From assembly GCA_028564705.1 (NCBI GenBank), contig JAPXFQ010002690.1:712501-776500 (forward strand): a stretch of DNA of 64,000 bases, in the 5' to 3' direction. Under the pieces are notes generated by a model. It made no database searches, was not told the DNA's origin, and worked only from the letters and a program-made list of their open reading frames with translations. The stretch comes from Apricaphanius iberus (taxonomy: Eukaryota > Chordata > Actinopteri > Cyprinodontiformes > Aphaniidae). Both the position numbers and the translations under genes were made by a program. Positions 23,022 through 36,155 of this stretch are shown here, in pieces (the first letter of the stretch is position 1; every line of letters begins with the position of its first letter).

Positions 23022-24632
23022 AATTCAATTCAATTCAGTTTATTTATATAGCGCCATTTCACAACAGATGTCATCTCAAGGCACTTTACAAAAAGAGTTA
23101 TTATAATACAATGTTTAGTGTAGAAATTACAGAACCACAGAAGATTGCGTCGTGGAATTCTCAGCAATCCCTCATACTGAGCAAGCATGCAGCGACAGTG
23201 GGAAGGAAAAAATCCCTTTTAACAGGAAGAAACCTCCGGCAGAACCAGGCTCAGCACAAGCGGTTATCTGCCGCGACCGTCTGTGGCTTGGAGAATACAT
23301 AACAGAGACACAGAAAGAGCAATAGAACTGATGCAGAAGTTTGTTGCAGGACGTGGAGAATTTTCCGTCACTGCAATGCCATCTTAGTCAGGGTCGTCAA
23401 GCAGGGCTAATCCGGAGTACCTACTATTATAGAAAACAGGTTAGTGCTTGAATTGACAGCACATCATGCAGTTGGGGAGAAGTAGGAGAGAAAGTAGGAA
23501 CAGACCCTAATAATGTCCTCCAACAGCCTAGCCTAAAGCAGCATAGCTACTAACATTAACCTGTCTCCTAGCTACTAGGAGACCTGGCTACCAACACTCT
23601 GTCTGAGTCCTCCTGACCCGTGGACGGTGTAGGGCCGGTAACGGCCCCCGTCATGCCGGGGTCTTCTCGGAGTCGGGTTGTTTGAGAATGCAGCCCAAAG
23701 TGGGTGGTAAACTCCATCTAAGGCTAAATACCGGCACGAGACCGATAGTCGACAACTATCTTAAGGAAAAATAGACAGAACTGAGAGGACAGAGTTGAAG
23801 AGGGCGAGAAACGTTTAAGAGATAAACGGGTGGGGTCCGCACAGTCTGCCCGGGGGATTCAACCCGGCAGGTAATGGGCGGCCGCACTGTGCGGGAGGAT
23901 CCCCTTGAGGGACCTCTCTCCGGCGCTGGCTGGCCCCTGTGGGGCACATTTCTTCCGCGGCGGTAAGCCGCGACCGGCTCCAGATCTTTACCTGGCTTAC
24001 ATTAATCTATCTCTACCTAGCTACTCTACCTCTTCCTATCTCTTCCTAACTTTTGACACTCTGCCTGACTACTAACATTAACCTGTCTCTTCCTATCTAC
24101 CTGTCTGACCTGACTCTAACTACCTATAAACATATCTCTAACTGTAAGCTTTGTCAAAGAGGAAAGTTTTTAGCCTAGTTTTAAAGATAGACAAATTGTC
24201 TGCTTCACGAACCAACCCTGGGAGCCGGTTCCATAGGAGGGGAGCCTGATAGCTGAAAGATCTGCCACCCATTCTACTTTTAGAAATCCTAGGAACTACC
24301 AGTAAACCTGCAGTCTGAGAGCGAAGGTCTCTGTTAGGAACATATGGAACAATCAGGTCTCTTATGTATGATGGAGCTAGATTATTAAGGGCTTTATATG
24401 TCAGAAGGAGGATCTTGAATTCTATTCTAGATTTTACTGGGAGCCAGTGAAGAGAAGCTAAAACAGGGGAAATGTGATCTCTTCTTTTAATATTCATCAG
24501 AATCCTAGCAGCAGCATTTTGAACTAACTGAAGACTTTTAATTGTATTCTGTGGACTACCTGATAATAGACAGTTACAGTAATCCAGCCTTGAAGTAACA
24601 AAGGCATGGACTAGTTTTTCAGCATCATTCTA
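23022..24632 (-). mobile_element. 5'-truncated non-LTR retrotransposon (L2/Rex-like)
   Basis: The minus-strand copy has its 3' end at the left: an (ATTGA)n-type tail next to a GGCGCTATATAAATAAACTG stretch and GTGCCTTGAGATGAC. Its reverse transcriptase C-terminus lies at 24138-24632. The 5' side stops abruptly near 24632, as expected from incomplete reverse transcription. About 1.1 kb of noncoding 3' sequence includes a GC-rich stretch (23590-23960) that stands out in this AT-rich region. It cannot be autonomous. Confidence 0.8.
24138..24631 (-). pseudogene. LINE ORF2 C-terminal fragment
   Basis: The frame is open for about 165 codons and ends at TAG/TAA next to 24138. It contains hallmarks of the region after the reverse transcriptase fingers and palm of L2/Rex-type LINEs: [23 protein letters not shown], then [48 protein letters not shown] and [10 protein letters not shown] near the end. 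The catalytic YADD region and the endonuclease are absent because the copy is 5'-truncated. The intact frame suggests a fairly young insertion. Confidence 0.85.
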
Positions 24633-24878
24633 ATAGACTAGTTGCCTATTTGCAATGATGTAGTCTCTGCCATGGACATCTTTGAACTTGTCAACATACG
24701 TCTGCTTCGTCTTGGTTAGATTTGGAAGTGGTATGGGTTATATGCAGCCCTAGGTCAACTACACAAAAAAAACTCAGCTTTTTAAGTCATCAGGTGTGTC
24801 CTACACACACCAATGGTGCTTTATTTTTAATTAGTGTACATCATTACAATTGAAATATTATGACTCAAGATTGTTTAG

Positions 24879-24879
<1 letters not shown>

Positions 24880-24920
<41 letters not shown>
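24880..24920 (+). repeat. (GACA)n microsatellite
   Basis: GATA units followed by nine or so uninterrupted CAGA/GACA tetranucleotide units. Confidence 0.95.
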
Positions 24921-27900
24921 TTGAAACTGTCAGCGCGTCTGCACCAAATGGTCAGGGGTGTGAATTGTAATATAGAAATATTTTTTCCGCATGTGGAAGA
25001 TTTGTTAATCCCTTTAGTTCCTGCTCAGATGTTTTACGTTGAGCACTTGGAAGGGGGATCTTGCAAGGAGATCAGAGCTTTATTTCTCGGTTTTAAAAGA
25101 AGTGCTTGGGATTATTTATTGATTTCCTTATTTTCTCAACCAAATTTTCTGAAATTCAGGTCAGTTATCGCTACAACTTTAACAGAAAAGGAAAATATAG
25201 AGGGAGAAACATACTCTCCATCGTCACTTATACAGATAAACAAATTCATTCCAATGCTGCACTAGCATTGTTTACCATTCGCTCAGTTTGCTGCAGGACT
25301 GTCACCCTAATTGGCTATAATTCATTCTGCTGAACACATGCGACAGATGGGCATTGCCAGACAACAGCAACAGGGCCACCGGGAAGCACGTCCCGCTCTC
25401 CCTTCCTTTGCTGTCGCTCTTCCCAGAAAAACAGGGAAGCTTTTAGAAAGCAAACTTTATCTCTCCATCGTCTCTGTCATCACTGTGTTGTTGGTTTTTT
25501 TAGACCTCTTCAGTCTCTGATGCATCAGGCCACAGACCGCCGGTGCTTTTAGTTGAATCCTAAAAGGATTTGGATGCAGCCTGCAACCTTTTATGTTTTT
25601 TTTTTTGTTTGTGGTTTTTTTCTAGTCTATTTGGAGATAACAAATAGCAAAAAATGGGGTCTGTTTACTAATTTATTGCATTTTAAGTTGCATGAGAGCC
25701 ATCTCAAGGAGTTTGGCAGCTGTGCCATCTGTCACTAAATGGATATAGAGTGCTAGCATGACCTGGAGATGCTGCTGTGGATATATTTTACTCAGTTTTT
25801 TTTTTTTTTTTTACTTTTGATTTTATTTTGTGCATTCAGCGCTAGACTGCTAATAGCTTAGTTTTTTAATGTTCCTTCTGTGGAGATGTTCACAGGTCTG
25901 TTGCTCCCACTGAAAGGCCAAAGCTGCAGAGTGCACTAGATGAGTGCACTTTAACCGAGTGTTTGGAAGCTTCTTTCCTTTTAAATCTGAGCTATCGATA
26001 GTTCAGAAAACAGACTGAGTACTTCTAAGTTTACCAATAGCTCAATATAGTATTTTTCAAAATGTTAAGAGTGAGGTCAAAATGCCAATGGGGGGTGTAT
26101 GAGAAGTTTTTGTGAACTGCTGCACCTTTTACTGTGCTATCCTCAAGCAGGACAACACAGAAAGGAGCAGGATTTAATCTTTTTAACCACTGTGAGATTT
26201 TACAATACGATATGGTGTACAGCATGTGCATAATAACATGCATCAGTGAATTTATTTTCTTTGCTTTTTAATAAGTATTGTTTTTGAAACCTTGAATGTG
26301 CTGCAGAATCCAAATAGGGTATCTTTGCTAACACTATAGCCTTGCAGATTTTGTTTGAATACATAGTGGTTCATGTGTAGTAGGTTCTCTCTGGGTTCCC
26401 TGTTTTCCTTCCTGTAATCCACAGACATTCCAGAGACAAGCATGTTATGTCTATGGACATAATGAGTGTGTGTGCAAACATTGTGCATACTGTTGGTTAC
26501 TTAACTGAAAGTTCAGTAATATTTCAAGAATACTTATCTAACAATAACTTGCATCGCTTGAGATTTATTTTTTAGAGGGATACCTGACAATAGCTGAACA
26601 GTTCACCCCGAAGCATAGCCAGGAAGCTACGTCAAGCAACGAAAAGTATCGCATTTAGTTTGTGCTTTATTTTGGAGGATACACATTTTTTTGTACTGTT
26701 TCTTTGGGCAAATCAATAAAGTAACTTAAATAACTTGCAGTTTACATTATATTAAGTTCAATATCAATTCCATCTGTGTTTTCTGCAATACTGAAAACAC
26801 CAGGTCCTATTTGCAGATATAATACCTCCAATTTGGCAGGCCATTAATCCTTCAGGATCTGATACTGTCCAATCACTCAATCAAATAATGTGATAGTCCA
26901 GGGCAATACTATGCAGATATGGACAGCCCTAAATTATGTCACACATCTCTGTAGGAGATACAACAGATTCCCTAAGACTGATCGGAGGCAAACCCATCTC
27001 TCCTTAACGCCACAGTTTATAGTGAACATTCTTTCATGATATGCCTTCCTGTTCTCCAGCTAAACGGTTCTGCTGTCCAAACACCACAGCACGGAGACAA
27101 GCTCAACTATTTTGGTTCTAAAGCATAAGGTTTTCCTCATTTAGAGATTGCTCTAAAGCTTTTTTATAATGGCATATTTAAAAAGACTAAAGGTCTCTTA
27201 TATTTAATATAATCTCTTTACATGCTTGTCAGAAATGACTCATAAAAACACAGTAAAGATTCCTACTGAAACCTTGTTTAAAATAAAGTTGATGTTTTCC
27301 CAGGAAATTCTAAACTCATTCCCAGTTAGCTGAATTGTTTTCCATTTCAGATGCTAAAAGTTCATTTTTTTGCCCCAAATTACACTGTCTTTTCCAAGGC
27401 AACAGTCAAGCATTGATGGAATCAATCTGCAATCTTCAATGTAATGTGTTGCAAAAAAAATATGACTAAAATTTGACCCACAATATGTATATATAATTTG
27501 AAAAGTTGCAATGCTTAATATAAGTTTGTGCAAGTAAGGAAAAAATTATTCTCTCAGCTTGATTTTCTCTATGGCACCACCAGAAACATGCATGTAAAAA
27601 AACGTCTAATCATTTTTCAGCCTGAAAGCATAAAGAGGATACTGTCTGACATTTTTATAGTTCCTTTGCCTGAAGTTTACATCCGCCACAGTCTTCCTTT
27701 TTTTCATGATAATCTTAATATAAGCATCCTTCAGTAAGTGATCATATTCATTCCTGCCGTAAACTTTAATTCAACCTCCCATCCATAAAGTCTATCCCTT
27801 TTCCTGGAGGACTCTGCTGATGATTGTTATGCTCATTTTGTCTGCAGTTTACATGATGCCTCGGAATGGACTCGTTCTATACCGTTGATGCGTTTCTCCT

Positions 27901-29163
27901 AAGTTAATGAACATTAAGGGAGCGGGTCTCACCAGGCAACCCTGGAGTACGTGCAGAGTCAGCTTGGGCAGCATTTTCCACATGTTGTAATTCAGCTCTT
28001 ACGGTTCCCTTTTGTCTCCACCGTGTCAGCATAAAATGGTTATAAATGCTGCCTGCTTTATTATGATCAAACAAGCCAGTTAAAGTAAGGCTGCAGGTAA
28101 AAAAACCCCGCCCCATATGGAGGGGGGGGGCATTTCTTCTTTTTTGGATCCTTGATTTAAAATGCTCCATTTGGGAAAACATTTAGTATGAGTCCAGTTG
28201 GATTTTCTGCATGTGGGGGTGCTTCTCCTCTCATAGCGCAAGAGAGAACACACAGAGGTAGGAAGGTAATTTCCAAGGATGAAATTCATGCTTAATTCTT
28301 TTAATCACAACCCTAAAAAGGAGAAGCAAGCTGTGAGGGATTTCAGCTCCCGTTCAAACCACAGCTTAATTTAGTGAGATTTTTTTGCTATGGGTCCAGG
28401 AAACAGCTCGCTGTTATGTAACAAGCAAATGTGGGACAGTGCAGGCTGACTCCCACGCTGGACAGGATTGTATCCTTTTTGTATTGACAGATATGAAATT
28501 GCAATTCTCACACAAAACTAATTTGTCTGCTGAATTAAAGATGATGTGTAGAAAGTACATCACTCCAAATGTACATCTGACTTTTATGTTTTTACTATTT
28601 TTCACTATATTTGTAATGGTGAACATATTTAAACATCATAGCTTATAAATTAATGACAAATTACAATTTCAATTTTGCACCTTAGCCTAACCTTTCTTTT
28701 TATTTTTTACACACTGTATACTAAGCAATGATTTATTGCAATAATGGAGTTGCAGTGTTAGAATTGCTTCAAATTATACATGTATTATCATTGTCCAAAT
28801 ATAAAAAGTACTAAAAATAGTGTTTATTAACCTTTTTTAGCTGAACATAAATCATGTTGAAATCCCTTACTGCCCCACAAGTTTTTAAGCAGACAAATGG
28901 AACGTATTCTGATACAAAGACCACCATTTAATCATAGCGCTGGTTATCAGTGACCTTTGAGTACGACTACAGTGGAAAAAAATTGCTAATATTTATTTGC
29001 CAGAATTAACAGATATTAAATGCGTTGGTACACATTTGTCTTGAGAAACAGAAAACAAATCAGCCTTAGGTTTGTAACAATTTGAAAAAATATGCAATTT
29101 ATATTAAAAAAGCCTACCATTAAAATAATTGTTCTGAGCAGGGTCATGGGGCTTGTGGATATA

Positions 29164-30731
29164 CAGGTCCTTCTCAAAAAATTAGCATATTGTGATGAAG
29201 TTAATTATTTTCTGTATTGTACTGATAAACATTAGACTTTCATATATTTTAGATTCATTAGACTCAACTGAAGTAGTTCAAGCCTTTTATTGTTTTAATA
29301 TTGATGATTTTGGCATACAGCTCACGAAAACCCAAAATTCCTATCTCAAAAAATTAGCATATCATGAAAAGGTTCCCTAAACAAGCTATTAACCTAATCA
29401 TCTGAATAAACGAATTAACTCTAAACACCTGCAAAAGATTCCTGTGGCTTTTAAAAACTCCCAGCCTGGTTCATTACTCAAAAACGCAATCATGGGTAAG
29501 ACTTCCGACCTGACTGCTGTCCAGAAGGCCATCATTGACACCCTCAAGCAAGAGAGTAAGACACAAAGAAATTTCTGAACGAATAGACTGTTCCCAGAGT
29601 GCTGTATCTAGGCACCTCAGTGGGATGTCTGTAGGAAGGAAATAGTGTGGCAGAAAACGCTGCACAACGAGAAGAGGTGACCAGACCCTGAGGAGGATTA
29701 TGGAGAAGGACCGATTCCAGACCTTGTAGGACGTGCGGAAGGAGTGGACTGAGTCTGGAGTAGAAACATCCAGAGCCACCGTGCACAGGAGTGTGCAGGA
29801 AATGGGCTACAGGTGCCGCATTCCCCAGATTATGCGACTTTTGAACCAGAAACAGCCGCAGAAGCGTCTGACCTGGGCTAAAGAGAAGCAGCACTGGACT
29901 GTTCCTCAATTTTGCATTTCATTCAAAAATCAAGGTGCCAGAGTCTGGAGGAAGACTGGTGAAAAGGAAATACCAAAATGCCTGAAGTCCAGTGTCAAGT
30001 ACCCACAGTCAGTGATGGTCTGGGGTGGCATGTCAGCTGCTGGTGTTGGTCCATTGTGTTTTATCAAGGGATGGGTCAATGCTGCTAGCTATCAGGAGAT
30101 TCTGAAGCACTTCATGCTTCCATCTGCTGAAAAGCTTTATGGAGATGAAGATTTCATTTTTCAGCACGACATTGCACCTGCTCACAGTGCCAAAACCACT
30201 GCTAAATGGTTTACTTACCATGGTATTACTGTACTTAATTGGCCTGCCAACTCTCCTGACCTGAACCCCATAGAGAATCTGTGGGATATTGTGAAGAGAA
30301 AGTTGAGAGACGCAAGACCCAACACTCTGGATAAGCTTAAGGCCGCTATCGAAGCATCCTGGGCCTCCATAACACCTCAGCAGTGCCACAGGCTGATTGC
30401 CTCCATGCCATGCCGCATTGAAGTAGTCATTTCTGCAAAAGGATTCCCGACCAAGTATTGAGTGCATAACTGAACATAATTATTTGAAGGTTGACTTTTT
30501 TTGTATTAAAAACACTTTTCTTTTATTGGTCGGATGAAATATGCTAATTTTTTTAGATTTTGGGTTTTCATGAGCTGAATGCCAAAATCATCAATATTAA
30601 AACAATAAAAGGCTTGAACTACTTCAGTTGTGTGTAATGAATCTAAAATATATGAAAGTCTAATGTTTATCAGTACATTACAGAAAATAATGAACTTTAT
30701 CACGATATGCTAATTTTTTTAGAAGGACCTG
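29164..30731 (+). mobile_element. Tc1-like transposon, complete ends, inactive
   Basis: The ends CAGGTCCTTCTCAAAAAATT (29164 on) and its complement ending GGACCTG at 30731 are near-perfect inverted repeats. TA dinucleotides flank both sides (29162-29163 and 30732-30733), the classic Tc1/mariner target duplication. The length of 1568 bp is normal for the family. Conserved ATATGCTAATTTTTT / AAATTAGCATATTGTGA terminal stretches suggest relatively recent insertion. The transposase inside is broken and lacks its first catalytic residue, so any movement would need a transposase supplied from elsewhere. Confidence 0.93.
29492..30461 (+). pseudogene. Tc1 transposase pseudogene, DD34E catalytic half mostly intact
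   Basis: It starts at ATG 29492 (MGKTSDLTAVQKAIIDTLKQ) with the paired-type DNA-binding domain. A 1-base deletion near 29565 breaks the frame, and two in-frame stops follow before 29733. From 29733 to 30461 a 242-codon frame encodes the rest: a VMVWGGMSAAGV core, QHDIAPAH with the second catalytic Asp, and SPDLNPIENLW with the catalytic Glu 34 residues later. A short internal deletion near 29900 joins HWTVPQ directly to FCISF. In relatives an FSDES stretch carrying the first catalytic Asp lies there. The enzyme would be about 340 aa if intact; this copy is catalytically dead for two separate reasons. Confidence 0.9.
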
Positions 30732-31124
30732 TATCAGTGAGACCCTTTGGCCCTGCTCGTTCGCTCCCAGGTTTTTTTTTATGGATGGACAGATTGATGT
30801 TGACTTGGGGCTGAGTGAACCTGAGGCCATCAGATTTAATCTGTTCCTGTGTTTTGATTGCATGAATAGCTCTAGTGGAAACCCTGCTTAACCACACAGT
30901 AAGTGGGACACAGACACATGGGATGTTGTGTATTTGTGGGCGAAGGAATCGACCCAGAAGATAGGTCATGTTTTACTGACCACACCTTTACTTTGTCTGA
31001 GCCATTGTCCCTTTGGAAGTCCTTGTCTTTCATCAGCGTGCCCACCATTAGCATGCAGCCGCCCCCCGTCAGCAACAAAAATGTTCACTGGCCCATACAA
31101 CATTCTAAACCATACCACATCATA

Positions 31125-31465
31125 CCATACCATATCCAACCTAGTTTATTTGTAAAGCACTCTTAAAAACTGTCTGAGAGCTGACCAGGGTGTTGCATGG
31201 AAACACAAAACAAAATTTAAAAATACATACAAACATGAAAGATACAAAAAGAGAGGATAAAATAATGTAAAATGAGTAAAACTAGATTAAAACTAGATTA
31301 GATCAAAGTTAGGAAGAAGGAAAAGCTAATGAATGAAGGTAAGGTTTTAGTTGAGACTTAAAAACATTTACAGATGGGGACTGTCTTATCAAAAGTGGGA
31401 TCTGGTTCCAGAGTGATGGGCCACAGGCTGAGAGGGCACGATTACCACGACCACAACTAATTATT
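31125..31465 (-). mobile_element. LINE 3' fragment
   Basis: Read on the minus strand, this has LINE-tail text: a CTCTGGAACCAGATCCCACTT-type segment encoding ...WNQIPLL..., ending in GTGCTTTACAAATAAACTAGG. This fits the C-terminus and 3' end of an L2-like element. It is short and degraded. Confidence 0.5.
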
Positions 31466-31519
31466 TAATTTGAACGCCCACTGGGGGGTGTTACAGCCCC
31501 AGTTGAGAAACCACGTACA

Positions 31520-31740
31520 AGGACAGGGGTGTCAAACACCAGTCCTCAAGGCCTTTAGTTGTGTTGATGGTCCAAAGCACCTGAATAAAATTGTTAAACT
31601 GGCTCCTCATCAAGCGGTCTGATTCTGTGGGGGTCCTCTTGACCTAATTATTTGATTCAGCTCTATTGAAACAAAGACATGTCCATACAGCTCTTGAAAA
31701 ACCATGTTCTAGAACATAAAGGCAACGCTATTCAGAAAGC
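31520..31740. repeat. Interspersed repeat beginning GGGGTGTCAAACACCAGTCC
   Basis: The GGTGTCAAAC...CCTCAAGGCC opening and the later CTCTTGAAAAACCATGTTCTAG resemble a very common teleost interspersed repeat, probably a non-autonomous hAT element. Recognition is from memory, and no target duplication was identified. Confidence 0.4.
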
Positions 31741-34700
31741 TCAGTTTTCATAAAGGTAAATGCAGAGTTAAAGACTACAGGGTTTTGTTAGATTTGGCTT
31801 CCCATCAACTACACTTTTGTTGGATGTTTTAAGATAGTCGACATTATTAATTCATCCACCTTTCTGTTTTTGTTGTTTCCTTGTTTTTTTGCCCGTCGTT
31901 CTAGTTTGCTTCCCTTTCTTTCATTTTCTATCCTTGGAACTCACTGCATCTTCATGTAGTAAGTTATTTATCAATGACAAAGATGGTCATATGTTTCTGG
32001 CCTATAAGAGCAATCAAATGCAATAACTGAAAGTCAGTGTTCTATGAAAAAGGAATTAAATCCAACCTTTCCTCCTTAAGTCGACTGTCTACTGTGATAC
32101 CTCCAAAACCTTTCAGCTTGCTGACCGTAACCTGATAACGGCAAGACTTGTAACTAAAGGTGTAATAATAAATCTAGCTAATGAGACGATATCATACAAT
32201 GAGACCAAATTGGGATGAGAAATGACTTATGTCCTCCTATGTTTTTTAGACATTCATTGTAAAACTTCAGTGTGTGCTTCAACGGATGTTTGACAGTACA
32301 TCTGTCTCCATTACTATTGTTTTAGCAACCTCAGCTCGCCCTTTTGGGACACTTTGCTTTAGTCTCATTATACTTTTCATTCAACTGATCTAGTTTCAGA
32401 TGCCAGAGTGCCATGCACTTCACCTGTACATAAAATTACTACTGACATTTTCACAATGATGCCATTAATGTTCTCTCAGAAACTTAAAGCTCTGCCATCT
32501 AGCACTTCAGCAGCAGGGGAGATGGTTTGAAGTACAGCTAGATTCAGAGCCACTCAGGCCTTTCAGAAACCATACTGGCACATTAGATTCTCTGCAAAAG
32601 AATCAACCAGAACTGGAATTTTTGACTGGAAAAAATTACGTTTTCAAAATATGTTCATAATATCCACCTGCTATGCACAGTGACTTCCAGTGTTCCCATT
32701 AAATGTGTACCCTTTTGCCTCAATATAACTTCAATTTCCATAGATTTTTTTATTATTATTGAAAGACCAACATAAATTGGGGCCCAATTAAACATATGGC
32801 AAAGCTACCGAGAAATTACATACGAAACTTTTTGTCTACAGGCAAAACATTTATTAGAATATCATGCCTACATACTGTACCATGTTTTCGGAATACTCGT
32901 AATGGAATCCTTCTGCACCAATACTGTGCGCGTGTTTGTGTTACCATATGGCATAATAATCCAATGAAAGAAAATGTTTTGGGAAGGGGAATACTTTCAC
33001 AGAACACTGTAAAATTGAGTTAATTTAATCTCCAAATATAATACTTTTGAGATCTGAGATCAAGCAGTGAGGAATTGGTTAGCTGCGCAATTATCACCCA
33101 GAATCAAGTACCCAGTTAACAGGGTTTAAAACACAATTGTAAAAATGAAAGTTGGTCAGAAAGCATTTTAACCTTTCCAGCAGTCTATCTACACTTTGAA
33201 GTTGCAAAGAGGTCTTCTAAAAGGGTTGGGAGTTTCTTTGGGGAATAATAAATAACATTGGCTGTAGTGATGTGCTCCAGAATATAGAGATATTGTGCAT
33301 GAATCATTACTGTGGCTGATCCTGCTGGAGCTGCGCCTATCTGGAACCTTGGTGAGAAAGCAGGAAATAAATCTTTTCTCTGCGTTAAGATTTGAGACAC
33401 AAGTTGTCTGCACACTCCAGAACCTCTTTTTTTTCTTTTAATCAGTTTAAAAATTTAGAAACTGCAGTGTCAGAAAAATCTGCTATAAATATCAGATATG
33501 CTCCAATAAGGCCTTGCCTGGCAAATAGCAATTTCCAGTGTTTTTCACGGGCCAATCTGACAATTCCAATTTTTCTTCATCTCAAGCCCACACATGCATA
33601 GAGTATGAAAATGTGATGCAATCTCTTCCAGAATTAGCTGACGTCTCCAAGAAAAAAAATCTTGTTTTGTCTCTATGTTCCTGTTTTTTTTTTTAAATAA
33701 CAGAGAAACTACAACATACATTCAATACATCAATAGAGAAAGAGACTTTACTTCTGAGTATTGAATGCCCTGAATAAAACAATAAGTTAACAGCCCATGA
33801 AGACCTTTACTCTCCTAGTCCCCGAGTGCAAAATACACAGAAGCTTAAAACAAAGTAAATTAAATGGAGGGAGGGAAATATACCAAATCTGAGATTGCAA
33901 GCAAATTACAGCAAAATAAACAGCTTGTTTTTTCACACTAAAACGTCACAAAATATAATACTTAAAAACAATGCTAAGAACACAAATCATTTGCACTTAC
34001 CCACAATTGTTTTAATTTTCTTTCTCAATCAGTGTTGACAGACTATAAATGACCTTTTTGTAGTTGCTGCTGAATAGACTGGAAGCTTTGAAAGGATTGC
34101 TTTGGGGTTTTGAACCTAAAGAGTTGAACTGTTAATCTAGGTCTGTTACAATTACTGTTAATATTGGATTTTAATGAGAACTTATCTCATTTAACTTTCT
34201 TGTGAGTCATGTTAAAAGAAAAGCAGGAAGATAAAAAAAAAAAACACTGGGTTAATCTGCATTTTACCTGAATGCTGGTGTCTGTGTTTTGTTGTTTTTG
34301 TCCTAACTCAGACACATTAAAAGTTATATAAAATATTTAGAGAGTTTTAGATAGATAATGGAATTTAGATATGTTTAATCTACTCACAATTTTTGGATTG
34401 AACAAAACCACCAAATTCCTCTACTGCTGATTTATTGAAACGTTTAAATATTAAATAAAGATAACGGAGATCAATGACCCTTTCAAGACTTGTTTTATGA
34501 AACTGAGAATGAAAATAAAAAAGCTTACCTTCCATGATTTAAAGGGCTTATATGTATAATCAAACTTTTTGTTTTGTTACCGAAGGGCTTCCTCTGGCCA
34601 TATTGTTAGTAAGCTCTGGTGTTTTGGCAGCTGTATATAAAGTCGTGTTATCTGCATATTGTATTATCTCCCACTTTGGCCAAGGTTTTTGAAAGGAGAT

Positions 34701-34966
34701 AACGAAACTGAGATTTTGTCACTTCCCCCCCAAAAAAGTGGTACAGTTCAGATCAAAATAACATTTGATGATGTGTGGTAATGACTATCTAAAACATTTG
34801 CTATTTTTGCTTTTTGTTCTTTCTTACAGAGAAAAAAGCATTTTGTGTGTGTGCTATCCTCATCGATGCAAAGTCAACATCTTCATCATCGCAACGCAAC
34901 TTCTCCAGAGTCTCAACCTTAGGTCATCCCATTTCCCCTTCTATATACCTTAGGTCATCCCAGTTC

Positions 34967-34969
<3 letters not shown>

Positions 34970-35049
<80 letters not shown>
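34970..35049 (+). repeat. (TA)n microsatellite
   Basis: About 80 bp of uninterrupted TA. Just upstream the phrase CCTTAGGTCATCCCA is tandemly repeated (around 34918 and 34949). Tyr/Ile-alternating frames across it are artefacts. Confidence 0.97.
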
Positions 35050-35052
<3 letters not shown>

Positions 35053-35384
35053 CTTGCATGAGCCATTGCTGCCATCTCCTCATATATCAGCACTATGTTT
35101 CCATTAGTTTCACATCGGTTTGCATTAACACACCTATGAGATAGGCTAAACAAATGTTTTACGGCCGGTGAACATACCTACATGTTTTGCAAGGGTTGGT
35201 TAAAGTTACAGCTCCACGGAGTAATTGTTATGTAATCACAACAAAGCGATTAATTATTTATAGAGGTGTGCACGCACACATGCAAAGCGAGGCCCCTGCA
35301 ATGTCGCTGTCTCTCCGCGTTCTTCAGCCTTCAGTTATGTCTCTCTCCGTACCCGCCGCCCACCCCTCGTTTCCTCTCTAATGG

Positions 35385-35570
35385 TGTTAGTGAGCACCAA
35401 GGCTGGAACAATTAAAACAAAATTCATTTGAATGAATTAAAGCGCGGGGAGCCGTGGCAGCTGACACTTCTGAGGCAAGACGAATTATCCTGCATGGCTG
35501 CTTTACTAGCATTTTACAGTCGCCTTGTCTCACCCCATTAACCTGTGTATTAACCCATGGAAAAGCATTG
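35385..35570. promoter_or_regulatory. Candidate conserved noncoding block
   Basis: This non-repetitive stretch contains GAACAATTAAAAC (SOX-like ACAAT), ATTTGAATGAATTAA, GACGAATTATCC and CCCATTAACCTGTGTATTAACC. It sits in a region richer in GC than its surroundings (35300-36000). No coding frame is evident, and the call is based on composition only. Confidence 0.3.
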
Positions 35571-36155
35571 TTAGTACACAGTGATGCAAAATAGATTGAG
35601 GGGATATATGTCTAAATGAGGAAGAGAACAATTACATCTATTTGTTCACCCCTCTGGTGGCTGGATTCATACAGCTTGTAACTCTGCGGCTGCACATAGT
35701 GGGGGATATGTTGACGTTTTCTGCGTGTATGTGTCGATGCCTCCCAAGCAAAAAGAGATGCACAAGTTCTGCAGCCAGCCTCATGACAGTCTTCAGAGGC
35801 CGTTAAGGAAATGCCAAGGCCATCTGTGCTGCTCTAAGAGGGTGTGAAATGAAGACGGAGAGTATGTCACCCTGCGATGAGAGGTCATTACCGGCTCCTC
35901 AAAGGCAGCACATCATGTCAGTTTTACAGGTCACAGTCTCGTGGCCAGCCGCGTTTCTTATTCGCATTGTCTCTGCGACATTTTAACACTTCGTAATGAG
36001 TCCTGAAGTGCTTGGTGTGAAAATGAGTTCTGTGTTAGTGCTGCACGACCTGGAAGTGGTGGCTAAATGGCAGCTGAAGATGATGATATGCCACCAGATG
36101 GCAGGGAGATGTTGCCGCTTGTAACCGTAGCAACAATGATGCTGTGCCAAATACA

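Noticed and set aside
29474..30467. Minus-strand frames of 101-144 codons over the Tc1 element
   Set aside because: They are shadows of the transposase gene on the opposite strand.
30961..31080. Exon-like GC-rich stretch with CAGCGTGCCCACCATTAGCATGCAG
   Set aside because: No TrkC similarity and no matching acceptor/donor; the surrounding sequence is repeat-derived.
34814..35153. Open frames rich in Tyr-Ile on both strands
   Set aside because: They are translations of the (TA)n microsatellite.
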